From contig CAYTTA010000014.1 in assembly GCA_964440655.1 (NCBI GenBank), forward strand, positions 1-43,408: a DNA stretch of 43,408 bases. Direction: 5' to 3'. The notes beneath the pieces are model-generated. The model did no database searches, was not told the origin of the DNA, and was given only the letters and a program-made list of their open reading frames with translations. Shown here in pieces: positions 1 through 7,968 of the stretch. The translations under genes were made by a program, and so were the position numbers. The stretch's first letter is position 1; every line of letters starts with the position of its first letter. Source of the stretch: CAYTTA01 sp964440655 (lineage in GTDB: Bacteria > Bacteroidota > Rhodothermia > Balneolales > Balneolaceae).

Positions 1-176
1 GGTATACCAGTAAAGGACCGCCCTGTCTCCTGCGCCATCTCTCCGTTCGGGCCCGCTCCTTCCAACCGGATTGCCATGCACCCCGCATCCCCCGGAAAAC
101 GGGAAGACAACTCTCCTCCCGTTTGCTATATTCCACCTCTTGCAAGGCAATTTCCAAGACTAAACCTTCAGGCAGT

Positions 177-1067
177 ATGAAAGAGACCGTTGGCTGGATC
201 GGAACCGGAGTGATGGGACGAAGCATGTGCAAGCATCTGATGGATGCGGGTTATGAGGTCCATCTCTACAATCGCACCCGTGCAAAAGCGGAACCTTTGC
301 TGGAAGAGGGAGCCAACTGGTGTGATTCCCCTGCAGAAGTGGCCGGAAAGAGCAGGTTCATTTTCACCATTGTAGGTTACCCTCAGGATGTAGAGCAGGT
401 GATGCTGGGAGATGCGGGGATCCTTGAAAATGCAAAGGAGGGTTCCTATGTGATTGACATGACCACCTCCACCCCCGCCCTTGCCGAGCGGATCCACCGC
501 GTCGCCTCTGAAAGAGGAATCCACTCTCTCGACGCTCCCGTTTCCGGAGGGGATGTCGGGGCTCGCAACGGCACTCTTGCCATCATGGTGGGGGCTGAAG
601 AGGAGGCGTTCCGTGCGGTCGAGCCCTTCTTCCGGCTCATGGGGGAGAACATCTCCTTGATGGGGGGACCCGGTAAGGGCCAGCATACTAAGATGTGCAA
701 TCAGATCCTGATCGCGAGCACCATGATCGGGGTGGTGGAGTCTCTTCTCTACGGCTGGAAAACCGGAATGGACCCCGAGCAGATAATCGCAGTAATCGGC
801 AAGGGAGCCGCCGCCTCCTGGTCGATCAACAACCTTGGCACACGGATCGCAAAAGGAGACTTCCAGCCCGGTTTCTACATCAAACATTTTGTGAAGGACA
901 TGCGTATTGCACTGGACGAGGCGCGCCGGATGAACCTATCCCTTCCGGGACTGGCACTGGCCGAGCAGTTCTACACCGCCGCCATCTCTCTTGGCTGGGA
1001 GGATCTGGGGACACAGGGTCTATACAAGGTGTTTGAAAAGATGAACGGCGTCGGGCAGGTGGAATAA
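177..1067 (+). CDS. NAD(P)-dependent beta-hydroxyacid dehydrogenase (3-hydroxyisobutyrate dehydrogenase family)
   Basis: A 296-residue protein of the HIBADH/GarR/GLYR family, which oxidises or reduces small beta-hydroxy acids or semialdehydes with NAD(P) in the cytosol. The N-terminal Rossmann motif GTGVMG lies at residues 9-14, the substrate loop DAPVSGG at 119-125, and the expected catalytic lysine is K172 in GQHTKMCNQ. An all-helical C-terminal domain follows. The ATG at 177 is chosen because the Rossmann strand begins a few residues later; an in-frame TTG at 123 would add residues the family does not have. No strong Shine-Dalgarno is seen. It stands alone, with a 13-bp palindrome directly after the stop. 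The exact substrate (hydroxyisobutyrate, tartronate semialdehyde or succinic semialdehyde) cannot be read from sequence. Confidence 0.9.
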   Translation: MKETVGWIGTGVMGRSMCKHLMDAGYEVHLYNRTRAKAEPLLEEGANWCDSPAEVAGKSRFIFTIVGYPQDVEQVMLGDAGILENAKEGSYVIDMTTSTPALAERIHRVASERGIHSLDAPVSGGDVGARNGTLAIMVGAEEEAFRAVEPFFRLMGENISLMGGPGKGQHTKMCNQILIASTMIGVVESLLYGWKTGMDPEQIIAVIGKGAAASWSINNLGTRIAKGDFQPGFYIKHFVKDMRIALDEARRMNLSLPGLALAEQFYTAAISLGWEDLGTQGLYKVFEKMNGVGQVE

Positions 1068-1429
1068 CACATGTCATGTGAAGAAGCATCCGCTCCCTGT
1101 TCGATCGTTTTCAGGCCCGGACCCTGGACATCCCTCCATCGCTTCCAGGTCCGGGGGACGCTGGCCAGCCACTTCGATCGCTTCCTGGTACGGGGGCTCT
1201 GACCTTTTTTCCAATTGTTGATAAGAAAGATAGACGTTACCTTTAGCAGGATTTCTGCCCGAAAACCGGCATTTGCCACTGTTGCGGGCGCCTGGGAATG
1301 TGTTGCCGGAAGAGATGCTCCGAAGGCAGACCTTCAGACAATCCATTTCTCAACTACACACTCCAGAGTTCATATACTCACAGACGTCAACTGCCCGAAC
1401 AAAATCGGAATAATCAAAACAGTCAGGTA
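1068..1429. other. Intergenic region with palindrome and three imperfect ~36-nt repeats
   Basis: No convincing gene is present. Directly after the stop codon is the palindrome cacatg-t-catgtg (1068-1080). Three related segments follow, starting near 1101, 1136 and 1173, each with a core like cgatcgcttcctgg followed by a G/C-rich tail. Within them cccggaccctgg (1116-1127) can pair with ccaggtccggg (1145-1155), and a run of six T occurs at 1204-1209. The region probably holds the terminator of the upstream gene and the promoter of the downstream lipoprotein, but no consensus promoter was found. Confidence 0.45.
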
Positions 1430-3226
1430 ATGAATAAACGAACGAGTCAGGTCGGTTCCTTCCGGGAACCGGGCGGGATCTTCCGCCGGCTATTTTCCGG
1501 ATTGCCAGCTCTATTTCTCCTCACCCTCTTCGTCGCCGCATGCGGGGGACCACAGCGTCCGGCCCACCTGCCGCCCGCAGACCCCGACAACGGCGGTCTC
1601 TGGCTGCCGGACGGATTTGAAGCGGTCGTGGTGGCCGACAGCATCGGCCCGGCACGGCACATCTGGGTTGCCGACAACGGTGACATCTATGTAAAACTGA
1701 GACAATCCTTCGATGACGGAACGATGGTCGCCCTGCGTGACACCGACGGGGACGGAAAAGCCGACATCATCGAAAAATTTGGCATTGTTCCCTCCCGCGG
1801 GAACTACCACACCGGAGTGAAAATTCACAACGGTTATCTCTACTTCAGCACCAACCTTCACGTCTACCGATACAAGATCAATCCCGGTGAGCTGGTTCCG
1901 GATACCACCACTCTGGAGACACTTGTCATCGACGATCACGAACGGCAGTACCACGCTCACCAGACCAAGCCGTTCGCTTTTGACGGCCGCGGGAACATGT
2001 ATGTTGCATTTGGTGCTCCTTCCGATGCCTGCCAGAATCCCGACCGTACTCCCGGAGTGCCCGGCCAGGATCCCTGCCCCGAGCTGGAGGATCACGGTGG
2101 AATCTGGGTTTTCGACGAAAACAAGCTGAACCAGACCCAGGCGGACGGCCGCCTCTATGCAAGTGGACTCCGGAGCGTGGTGGCTATGGAGTGGCATCCG
2201 GTTGAAGATGAGCTCTTTGCAATGCAGCACGGAAGGGACTACCTCTTCCGCCAGTGGCCCGAATATTTCAGCCGATGGGACAGCGCCGTTCTTCCTTCCG
2301 AGGAGTTTGTACGGGCTACCGATGGCTCCCATTTCGGATGGCCCTACTGCTACTACGACCAGCTGAAAGAGAGGAAACTGCTCAACCCCGAGTATGGCGG
2401 AGACAGTGAGATCGTAGGCCGCTGTGCCGAGTTTGACGATCCGGAGATCGGATTCCCGGGCCACTTCGCCCCGAACGGACTCCTCTTCTATACCGGAGAC
2501 CAATTCCCCGAGTATTTCCGGAACGGTGCCTTTTTCGCCTTCCACGGATCCACCATCCGCAACCCCTACCCGCAGGCCGGCTACTTTGTAGCTTTCTCAC
2601 CCTACGTGAACGGCGGGTTTGACAAAGAGTGGCTCGCTTTTGCCAACGGTTTTGCCCAGGTCGACCCGATTGTCAACACGTCCGATGCCCAGGGACGCCC
2701 GATGGGTCTGGCCATGGGACCGGACGGCTCTCTCTACATTGCCGAAACGGTGAAAGGGAAGATCTGGCGGGTGATGTACGTAGGCGACAAGAGCAAGTTC
2801 GGCCAGCGTGAGATCGCCCAGATGAAGGAAGAGAAAGAGACTGCAAGCAATATCAAGTACCCCGATCCGGAGGCAGACAACCTCGAGAAAGAGATTGTTC
2901 TTGGTGGTGAGCAGGTCTACCGTACCTACTGCGCAGCCTGCCACGGACGGACCGGACAGGGATCGCCTCCCCGCTTCCCGCCCATCGCAGAGACCGACTG
3001 GGTATCGGGTGACAAGGAGCGGCTGATCCGTATCGTTTTGGAAGGTCTCCAGGGTCCGATCGAAGTGAACGGCGTGCTCTACAACTCAGCGATGCCTGCC
3101 CACAGCTTCATGGAGGACAGCGATATCGCCGAGCTCCTCACCTTTATCCGGAGCAACTTCGGGAACACGGGTGATGCGGTAACCGAGGAGGAGGTTTCTG
3201 CCATCCGCGCCCGCATCGGGAACTAG
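1430..3226 (+). CDS. PQQ-dependent sugar dehydrogenase-like lipoprotein with C-terminal cytochrome c
   Basis: A 598-residue exported protein. Residues 1-38 form a lipoprotein signal with lipobox VAAC and predicted lipidated C38. Residues of about 55-470 resemble the soluble glucose/sorbosone dehydrogenase beta-propeller (PQQ-type), including a DTDGDGKAD calcium-like loop and a late YIAETVKGKIWRV strand. The C-terminal part is a class I cytochrome c: CAACH at 501-505 binds haem, and M555 in NSAMPAH is the likely distal ligand. Family knowledge suggests oxidation of a sugar or alcohol in the periplasm with electrons passed to its own haem and then the respiratory chain. The ATG at 1430 is chosen because the upstream extension to 1298 would bury the signal peptide. 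The substrate is unknown, and PQQ use is inferred from the family only. Confidence 0.85.
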   Translation: MNKRTSQVGSFREPGGIFRRLFSGLPALFLLTLFVAACGGPQRPAHLPPADPDNGGLWLPDGFEAVVVADSIGPARHIWVADNGDIYVKLRQSFDDGTMVALRDTDGDGKADIIEKFGIVPSRGNYHTGVKIHNGYLYFSTNLHVYRYKINPGELVPDTTTLETLVIDDHERQYHAHQTKPFAFDGRGNMYVAFGAPSDACQNPDRTPGVPGQDPCPELEDHGGIWVFDENKLNQTQADGRLYASGLRSVVAMEWHPVEDELFAMQHGRDYLFRQWPEYFSRWDSAVLPSEEFVRATDGSHFGWPYCYYDQLKERKLLNPEYGGDSEIVGRCAEFDDPEIGFPGHFAPNGLLFYTGDQFPEYFRNGAFFAFHGSTIRNPYPQAGYFVAFSPYVNGGFDKEWLAFANGFAQVDPIVNTSDAQGRPMGLAMGPDGSLYIAETVKGKIWRVMYVGDKSKFGQREIAQMKEEKETASNIKYPDPEADNLEKEIVLGGEQVYRTYCAACHGRTGQGSPPRFPPIAETDWVSGDKERLIRIVLEGLQGPIEVNGVLYNSAMPAHSFMEDSDIAELLTFIRSNFGNTGDAVTEEEVSAIRARIGN

Positions 3227-3305
3227 CTTGGCCCGGGGATGATCCCCATGTCGGGAAACTGGCCTTCTCGGAAGTTTTACCTGGAAGGGAACCGGTCTTA
3301 CGGAT

Positions 3306-3338
3306 TTCATCCCCGGCAATGTTCTTGCCGGGGATGAA
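3306..3338 (+). terminator. Intrinsic terminator-like hairpin after the dehydrogenase
   Basis: A perfect 14-bp stem (3306-3319 with 3325-3338) closes a five-base loop; the stem is built around catccccggcaa. Only a short pyrimidine stretch follows, so the U-tract is weak. It sits about 80 nt past the stop of the cytochrome-fused dehydrogenase and just ahead of the next promoter, which fits a terminator. Confidence 0.6.
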
Positions 3339-3365
3339 CTTTCCCGAAAAGTTTTCAGAAAAAGC

Positions 3366-3394
3366 TTGACATCCCGAAGGATAGTTCCTATTAT
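3366..3394 (+). promoter_or_regulatory. Near-consensus sigma70-type promoter
   Basis: TTGACA at 3366-3371 and TATTAT at 3389-3394 are separated by exactly 17 bases, and the predicted start of transcription is about 3401. This is unusually close to the general bacterial housekeeping consensus, while Bacteroidota primary sigma factors usually favour a TTTG / TAnnTTTG pair. No start codon with a plausible ORF follows for nearly 300 nt, so the first product is an RNA. Confidence 0.7.
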
Positions 3395-3400
3395 TTTTTT

Positions 3401-3627
3401 ATTCATCGATTTAACGCAATCACGTTTATCTCTCTGATCGGAATCTGAACATTTTGTCTTTCAAACAAGTCCATATCAACCTGGTTAACGCTTACGCACC
3501 CTGCTGTCGGTGTCTCTGTATGCAAAATGCCTCCCCAGGTAGTGGACTTCGTTTACCCTGATTATCAGAGATAAACCGCTTTTGGAGAAAAAGCCCACTG
3601 CCTGAAAAGACAGTGGGCTTTTTTTTT
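3401..3627 (+). ncRNA. Structured small RNA candidate, 6S-like architecture (or cys-operon leader)
   Basis: The stretch between a near-consensus promoter and a strong terminator has no credible ORF and folds by eye into one long irregular rod. The closing helix is 3424-3431 with 3569-3576 plus 3434-3438 with 3564-3568. A large open bubble follows (3439-3466 against 3550-3563). The upper helices are 3467-3473 with 3543-3549 and 3479-3484 with 3535-3540. An apical hairpin spans 3490-3523. A closing stem, a large central bubble and an apical arm of this size are the hallmarks of 6S RNA, the RNA polymerase-binding regulator. The pairings are seen in the sequence; the 6S identity is inference. The alternative is a transcription-attenuation leader of the sulfur operon, since the terminator ends 60 nt before its first ATG. 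No SAM, TPP or cobalamin riboswitch core was recognised. Confidence 0.5.
3589..3627 (+). terminator. Strong intrinsic terminator
   Basis: Stem aaaagcccactg (3589-3600) pairs perfectly with cagtgggctttt (3611-3622) over a ten-base loop, and the T run covers 3619-3627. It is the best intrinsic terminator in the window. It ends the small-RNA candidate and lies upstream of the rhodanese gene, so it could also act as an attenuator for the sulfur operon. Confidence 0.9.
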
Positions 3628-3687
3628 GTCTGCCGTTTGTTTCACAATTCAACAAGCTGTTCAACCAAAAAACCAACACCCGATACC

Positions 3688-4518
3688 ATGTCCAAAGAAA
3701 AATACCTGGTCTCCACCGAGTGGGCGGCCGAACATCTGAATGATGAAGGGCTCCGCTTTGTGGAGGTCGATGTCGATACCAAAGCTTACGATGAGGGGCA
3801 CCTCCCCGGAGCCGTCGGCTGGAACTGGAAAACCCAGCTTCAGGATCAATACCGCCGTACCATCTCCACGCAGGAAGATTTCCAGGAGCTGCTCAGGAAC
3901 TCCGGAATTGACAACGACACCACCATCATCCTCTACGGAGACAACAACAACTGGTTTGCCGCCTGGGCCTACTGGCTGCTGAAGTACTACGGCCACGAAA
4001 ACCTGAAAATCATCGACGGCGGACGCAAGAAGTGGGTTGCCGAGAACCGGCCCCTGACCACCGAAGTGCCTCAGTATCCAAAGAGCAACTACACGATCGA
4101 GAACGTGAACAAGCACTTCCGGGCACTCCGGGATGATGTCATGCAGCGACTCGGAGATGAGAACGTGGGCCTGGTCGACGTCCGCTCCCCGGATGAATTC
4201 ACCGGAAAGATCCTGGCACCTCCCGGTCTGAAAGAGCTCTCCCTGCGCGGCGGCCACATTCCGGGAGCCAAGAACATCCCCTGGTCCAGTGTGGTGAACG
4301 AGGACGGGACGTTCAAAAGCACCGAAGAGCTTCGAAAGATCTATGAAGAGCAGGGGATCACTCCCGATAAGGAGATTATCTCCTACTGCCGGATCGGGGA
4401 GCGCTCCGCCCATTCCTGGTTCGTTCTGAACGAACTGCTCGGTTACACCAAGGTCCTGAATTACGACGGATCGTGGACCGAGTGGGGGAACCTGGTCGAT
4501 GCGCCCATTGAACGGTAA
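3688..4518 (+). CDS. Thiosulfate sulfurtransferase (tandem rhodanese domains), SseA-like
   Basis: A 277-residue cytosolic protein with two rhodanese domains. The N-terminal inactive one carries AYDEGHLPGAVGWNW; the C-terminal one carries GHIPGAKNIPWSS and the active-site loop around C234 (YCRIGERSAHSW). The CRxGER loop is typical of thiosulfate sulfurtransferases rather than the CGSGVT loop of mercaptopyruvate enzymes. It transfers sulfane sulfur from thiosulfate to a thiophilic acceptor. The ATG at 3688 is chosen because an upstream in-frame start would run through the terminator at 3589-3627. It is the first gene of the sulfite-reductase/siroheme operon, 42 nt ahead of the reductase. This suggests it feeds sulfane sulfur or sulfite into, or detoxifies intermediates of, the same pathway. 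Confidence 0.88.
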   Translation: MSKEKYLVSTEWAAEHLNDEGLRFVEVDVDTKAYDEGHLPGAVGWNWKTQLQDQYRRTISTQEDFQELLRNSGIDNDTTIILYGDNNNWFAAWAYWLLKYYGHENLKIIDGGRKKWVAENRPLTTEVPQYPKSNYTIENVNKHFRALRDDVMQRLGDENVGLVDVRSPDEFTGKILAPPGLKELSLRGGHIPGAKNIPWSSVVNEDGTFKSTEELRKIYEEQGITPDKEIISYCRIGERSAHSWFVLNELLGYTKVLNYDGSWTEWGNLVDAPIER

Positions 4519-4560
4519 ACGCTGACCATTCAACCGAACCGCAACCCCATTTGCAACTCC

Positions 4561-6237
4561 ATGTCAAAACTGAGCAAGGTTGAGATCATCAAGGCGGAAA
4601 GCCGGAACCTCCGGGGGCCCGTGAATGAAGAGGTGGAGAACGATCTGCCCTACTTCACCAAGGAGAGCTACCAGATCCTGAAATTTCATGGCACCTATCA
4701 GCAGGATCACCGCGATCTGCGCAAGGGCCGTGACAAGCACTGGATGTTCATGGTCCGGGGCAAGCTTCCCGGAGGCCGGCTGACCGCCGATCAATATCTG
4801 GCTGTAGATGAGATCGCCGACTGGTACGGTGACGGCACCATCCGCTTCACTACCCGGCAGGCGTTTCAACTCTACGGCGTCATCAAGAAAGACCTGAAAA
4901 GAACCTTTCAGGAGATCAACAAGGCGATGATCACAACGCTCGGCGCATGCGGCGATGTGGTTCGAAACGTCATGGCGACTCCTGCACCCGATATCGACGG
5001 GCGTCAGAGCCAGGTGCAGGAGTTTGCCGGACGTCTTTCGGACGAACTTCTCCCGGCTTCCCGTGCCTACCACGAGATCTGGCTCGACGAGGAGAAGGTC
5101 TGGTCTGGAAAAGAGGAGGCTGAACCGGAGCCACTCTACGGAAAATATTACCTGCCGCGAAAGTTCAAGATCGCCCTCACAATTCCCGAGGACAACAGCA
5201 TCGACATCTATACGCAGGATGTCGGCCTGATCGCCCTCTTCGACGACGAGAACCGTATTGAAGGGTTCAATATCGTGGCCGGCGGCGGTCTGGGCATGCA
5301 GCACAAGAAACCCGATACCTATCCCCGACTGGGGGATCATCTGGGTTATGTGCCCGCCGATCGGGTTTCCGATGCGGTCAAGGCGATCGTGGCCGTGCAG
5401 CGCGATCTGGGCAACCGGGAAAACCGCAAACTGGCCCGGATGAAATATCTCATCGACCGGATCGGTCTCGACACGTTCCGGAAAGAAGTGGAGAAACAGG
5501 CCGGATTCCAGCTCGAAGAGTTCCGCGAAATTCCTGAATTCAAACCGGACCTCTATCTGGGATGGAACCGTCAGTCGAATGGCAAGTGGTTTCTGGGGAT
5601 CTCCGTCGAGAACGGAAGGGTCAAGGACGATGAGACGATCCGGATAAAATCGGCCCTGCGGAAGATCGCCGAAACGTACAAACCCGAGTTCCGCCTTACG
5701 CCCAATCAGAACGTGCTCATCACCGATATCCTGGAGGAGGACAAGAAGGCGGTCGAGGAGCTTCTGGAGTCGCACGGCGTTCTGCCCGACCACAAGCTTC
5801 CCGAAATTCTGAAACACTCCATGGCCTGCCCCGCCCTGCCCACCTGCGGACTTGCCATTGCCGAATCGGAACGGATTTTTCCCGCTCTTATCCGCAGGAT
5901 CCATTCCGTGCTGGAAGAGCTCGGTCTGGAGAAGGAGGTGATCTCTGTCCGGATGACGGGATGCCCCAATGGCTGCGCCCGGCCTTACGTGGCGGATATC
6001 GCATTCGTCGGCCGCTCGCTGGACAAATACACCATTTTTATCGGAGGAAATCCCGCCGGTACCCGACTGGTCCGGGAGTACAAGGACCTGGTCCATCTGG
6101 ATGATCTGGTGGAGGAGATCCGACCGCTGCTCTCCTACTACAAGGAGAACCGGCGAGACGGAGAAGGATTCGGGGACTTCTGGGCTGCAGCTTCTCCGGA
6201 GACTCTGCAACAGTTTGCAGAAGGGGTCCTCTCATGA
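4561..6237 (+). CDS. Siroheme-dependent sulfite (or nitrite) reductase, ferredoxin type
   Basis: A 558-residue enzyme with the duplicated ferredoxin-like half-domains of the nitrite/sulfite reductase family. The siroheme-[4Fe-4S] ligands are visible as CPALPTC (C423, C429) and GCPNGC (C468, C472). The N-terminal half has the siroheme-binding TTRQAFQLYG stretch. It performs six-electron reduction of sulfite to sulfide with reduced ferredoxin. Sulfite rather than nitrite is preferred as substrate because APS reductase and the siroheme genes follow in the same operon and no nitrate genes are seen; sequence alone does not settle this. Its stop overlaps the next start by four bases (ATGA at 6234-6237), so translation is coupled to the siroheme methyltransferase that makes its cofactor. 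Confidence 0.88.
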   Translation: MSKLSKVEIIKAESRNLRGPVNEEVENDLPYFTKESYQILKFHGTYQQDHRDLRKGRDKHWMFMVRGKLPGGRLTADQYLAVDEIADWYGDGTIRFTTRQAFQLYGVIKKDLKRTFQEINKAMITTLGACGDVVRNVMATPAPDIDGRQSQVQEFAGRLSDELLPASRAYHEIWLDEEKVWSGKEEAEPEPLYGKYYLPRKFKIALTIPEDNSIDIYTQDVGLIALFDDENRIEGFNIVAGGGLGMQHKKPDTYPRLGDHLGYVPADRVSDAVKAIVAVQRDLGNRENRKLARMKYLIDRIGLDTFRKEVEKQAGFQLEEFREIPEFKPDLYLGWNRQSNGKWFLGISVENGRVKDDETIRIKSALRKIAETYKPEFRLTPNQNVLITDILEEDKKAVEELLESHGVLPDHKLPEILKHSMACPALPTCGLAIAESERIFPALIRRIHSVLEELGLEKEVISVRMTGCPNGCARPYVADIAFVGRSLDKYTIFIGGNPAGTRLVREYKDLVHLDDLVEEIRPLLSYYKENRRDGEGFGDFWAAASPETLQQFAEGVLS

Positions 6238-7175
6238 GTGCCTCACCGTATTACGGCCACGGAGGTAAAGTCTGGCTGATCGGTGCGGGCCCTGGCGATC
6301 CCGAACTGATCACTGTAAAAGGTGCAAGGATACTGGGCGAAGCCGATGTGATCGTATACGACCGGCTGGCCAATCCGGCACTGCTCTCTCTCACTTCGGA
6401 ACGCTCCGAGCATATTTATGTGGGCAAACGTGCAGGACATCCCTCTGTCTCCCAGAATCAGATCAACGCCATCCTTCTCTCCAAGGCAAAAGCGGGCTGC
6501 AAGGTGGCACGGCTGAAGGGGGGCGACCCCTTTGTCTTCGGACGCGGCGGTGAGGAGTGCGAAGCGCTGGCCGCCGAAGGGATCCCTTTTGAGATCGTGC
6601 CTGGAATCAGCAGCGCCCTGGCAGCTCCGGCCTTTGCAGGAATCCCTGTCACTCACCGGAGCGTCGCCCGTTCGTTCGCCGTCGTTACCGGCCATACAGT
6701 CGACAACGAGGAGCTCTTCCACAACTGGGAGCACCTTGCCGGAGTCGATACTCTGGTCATTCTGATGGGACTGGGAAACCTTGATCGGATCGTCTCCACC
6801 CTGCTCCTTCATGGCAAATCGCCCTTCACACCGGTCGCCATCATCGAGCAGGCAACACACGAGCAGCAGAGGGTGATATTGGCTACATTGGCCACCGTTC
6901 GGGAACGAGCCATCGGTGTACGCTCCCCGGCGACCATCGTTGTCGGGGAGACCGTCAAAGCGGCGGAAACGCTTGCCTGGCACTCTTCCGGTATGGAAAG
7001 CGATTCACATCGCCAGACGACTTCAGAGGCAGAGGCATATGCATCGCACAAGCCAAATGAGGCCCTCTCCATCCATGCAGACAGGCAGATGGCGGCTTTC
7101 CCGTCGTCCGGCACACCACTCCGGAAACCGTTTGAACCGGTAACCGGTCAGATGGCATCCAAATTTGCGGGATAA
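6234..7175 (+). CDS. cobA: Uroporphyrinogen-III C-methyltransferase
   Basis: A 313-residue SAM-dependent methylase that converts uroporphyrinogen III to precorrin-2, the entry to siroheme. The N-terminal GAGPGDPELIT loop, the LKGGDPFVFGRGGEE motif and PGISSALAAPAFAGIPVTHR are diagnostic of SUMT. Usual single-domain SUMTs end near residue 260; here about 50 further residues rich in S, T, H and E form a poorly conserved tail of unknown role. The start overlaps the reductase stop. The precorrin-2 dehydrogenase half found in CysG-type enzymes is encoded separately two genes downstream, so siroheme synthesis is split in this operon. Confidence 0.93.
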   Translation: MSASPYYGHGGKVWLIGAGPGDPELITVKGARILGEADVIVYDRLANPALLSLTSERSEHIYVGKRAGHPSVSQNQINAILLSKAKAGCKVARLKGGDPFVFGRGGEECEALAAEGIPFEIVPGISSALAAPAFAGIPVTHRSVARSFAVVTGHTVDNEELFHNWEHLAGVDTLVILMGLGNLDRIVSTLLLHGKSPFTPVAIIEQATHEQQRVILATLATVRERAIGVRSPATIVVGETVKAAETLAWHSSGMESDSHRQTTSEAEAYASHKPNEALSIHADRQMAAFPSSGTPLRKPFEPVTGQMASKFAG

Positions 7176-7194
7176 TCCTTACCATTCACCGGCA

Positions 7195-7968
7195 ATGAAC
7201 CAAGAAGACTCCATAACCAACTTTGAAGCCGGAATCGGGCTCTCCGACCACCAGATCGATCGTCTGAACCGGAGATTCGAGCACGCCCATCCGGACGAGG
7301 TATTGCGGTGGGCGTACGACACCTTTGGCTCCGATGCCGTTCTAGGCACCGGGTTCGGACCCTCCGGAATCGTTCTGATGCACCGGATCGCTGAACTGGA
7401 ACTCGATATACCGGTCTTTTTCCTCGACACCTCTCTCCACTTTGACCAGACCTACAGGCTGCGTGATGAACTGGAAGAGCGGCTCGGGATCACCATTCAT
7501 GCCGTCCGGCCTGCCCTCTCCCTGGAAGAGCAGGCCAGCCGGTATGGAGATGAACTCTGGAAAAAGGATCCCGACCACTGCTGCTATCTCCGGAAAGTGC
7601 TCCCCCTGCGCAACTACCTAACCGATAAACAGGCCTGGATCACAGGGATCCGGCGGGATCAGGCGAGGACCCGCAAGAACATCCGGATCCTTGAGCGTGA
7701 CGACCAGAACGGGGTGGTAAAACTCAACCCGGTGGCGGGCTGGTCGGGCGAACAGACCTGGGAGTTTGTCCGAAAGTACAACCTGCCCTACAACCCGCTG
7801 CATGACGAAGGGTACCCCAGCATCGGCTGCGTCCCCTGCACCAGTCCGGTTCAGGAGGGTGAGGATGAACGCAACGGACGCTGGAGAGGCGGGAACAAGA
7901 TCGAGTGCGGAATCCATTTCTCGACTGTAACCGGAAGGTTCGAGCGTGTAAACCGGCCGGAGCGATGA
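7195..7968 (+). CDS. cysH: Assimilatory APS reductase (CysH family)
   Basis: A 257-residue thioredoxin-dependent reductase that turns adenylylsulfate into sulfite and AMP. The PP-loop ATPase-like fold is seen in GTGFGPSGIVL. Cysteines C129-C130 (HCCYLRKV) and C212/C215 (GCVPC) make the CC...CxxC [4Fe-4S] signature of APS-using enzymes, which PAPS reductases lack. The catalytic C238 is in the ECGIH motif. The start at 7195 lies 19 nt after the cobA stop; a TTG at 7165 would overlap cobA and is less likely. The stop overlaps the next ATG (7965-7968). The product, sulfite, is the substrate of the reductase encoded two genes upstream. No sulfate adenylyltransferase gene occurs in this window. Confidence 0.92.
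   Translation: MNQEDSITNFEAGIGLSDHQIDRLNRRFEHAHPDEVLRWAYDTFGSDAVLGTGFGPSGIVLMHRIAELELDIPVFFLDTSLHFDQTYRLRDELEERLGITIHAVRPALSLEEQASRYGDELWKKDPDHCCYLRKVLPLRNYLTDKQAWITGIRRDQARTRKNIRILERDDQNGVVKLNPVAGWSGEQTWEFVRKYNLPYNPLHDEGYPSIGCVPCTSPVQEGEDERNGRWRGGNKIECGIHFSTVTGRFERVNRPER

Noticed and set aside
1..176. End or start of another gene at the left edge
   Set aside because: No frame with recognisable protein was found on either strand in the first 176 bases; a hairpin cccg-gaaaa-cggg is too small to call.
3401..3627. Known SAM, TPP or cobalamin riboswitch upstream of the sulfur operon
   Set aside because: None of the conserved cores of these riboswitches could be recognised, although the position would have been fitting.
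4564..6210. 548-residue open frame on the minus strand opposite the sulfite reductase
   Set aside because: It is the antisense shadow of a GC-rich coding frame; no recognisable domain, no start context, and the plus-strand protein is clearly real. The same holds for other long antisense frames, for example at 1511-2545, 8887-10212, 18505-19845 and 32050-33969.
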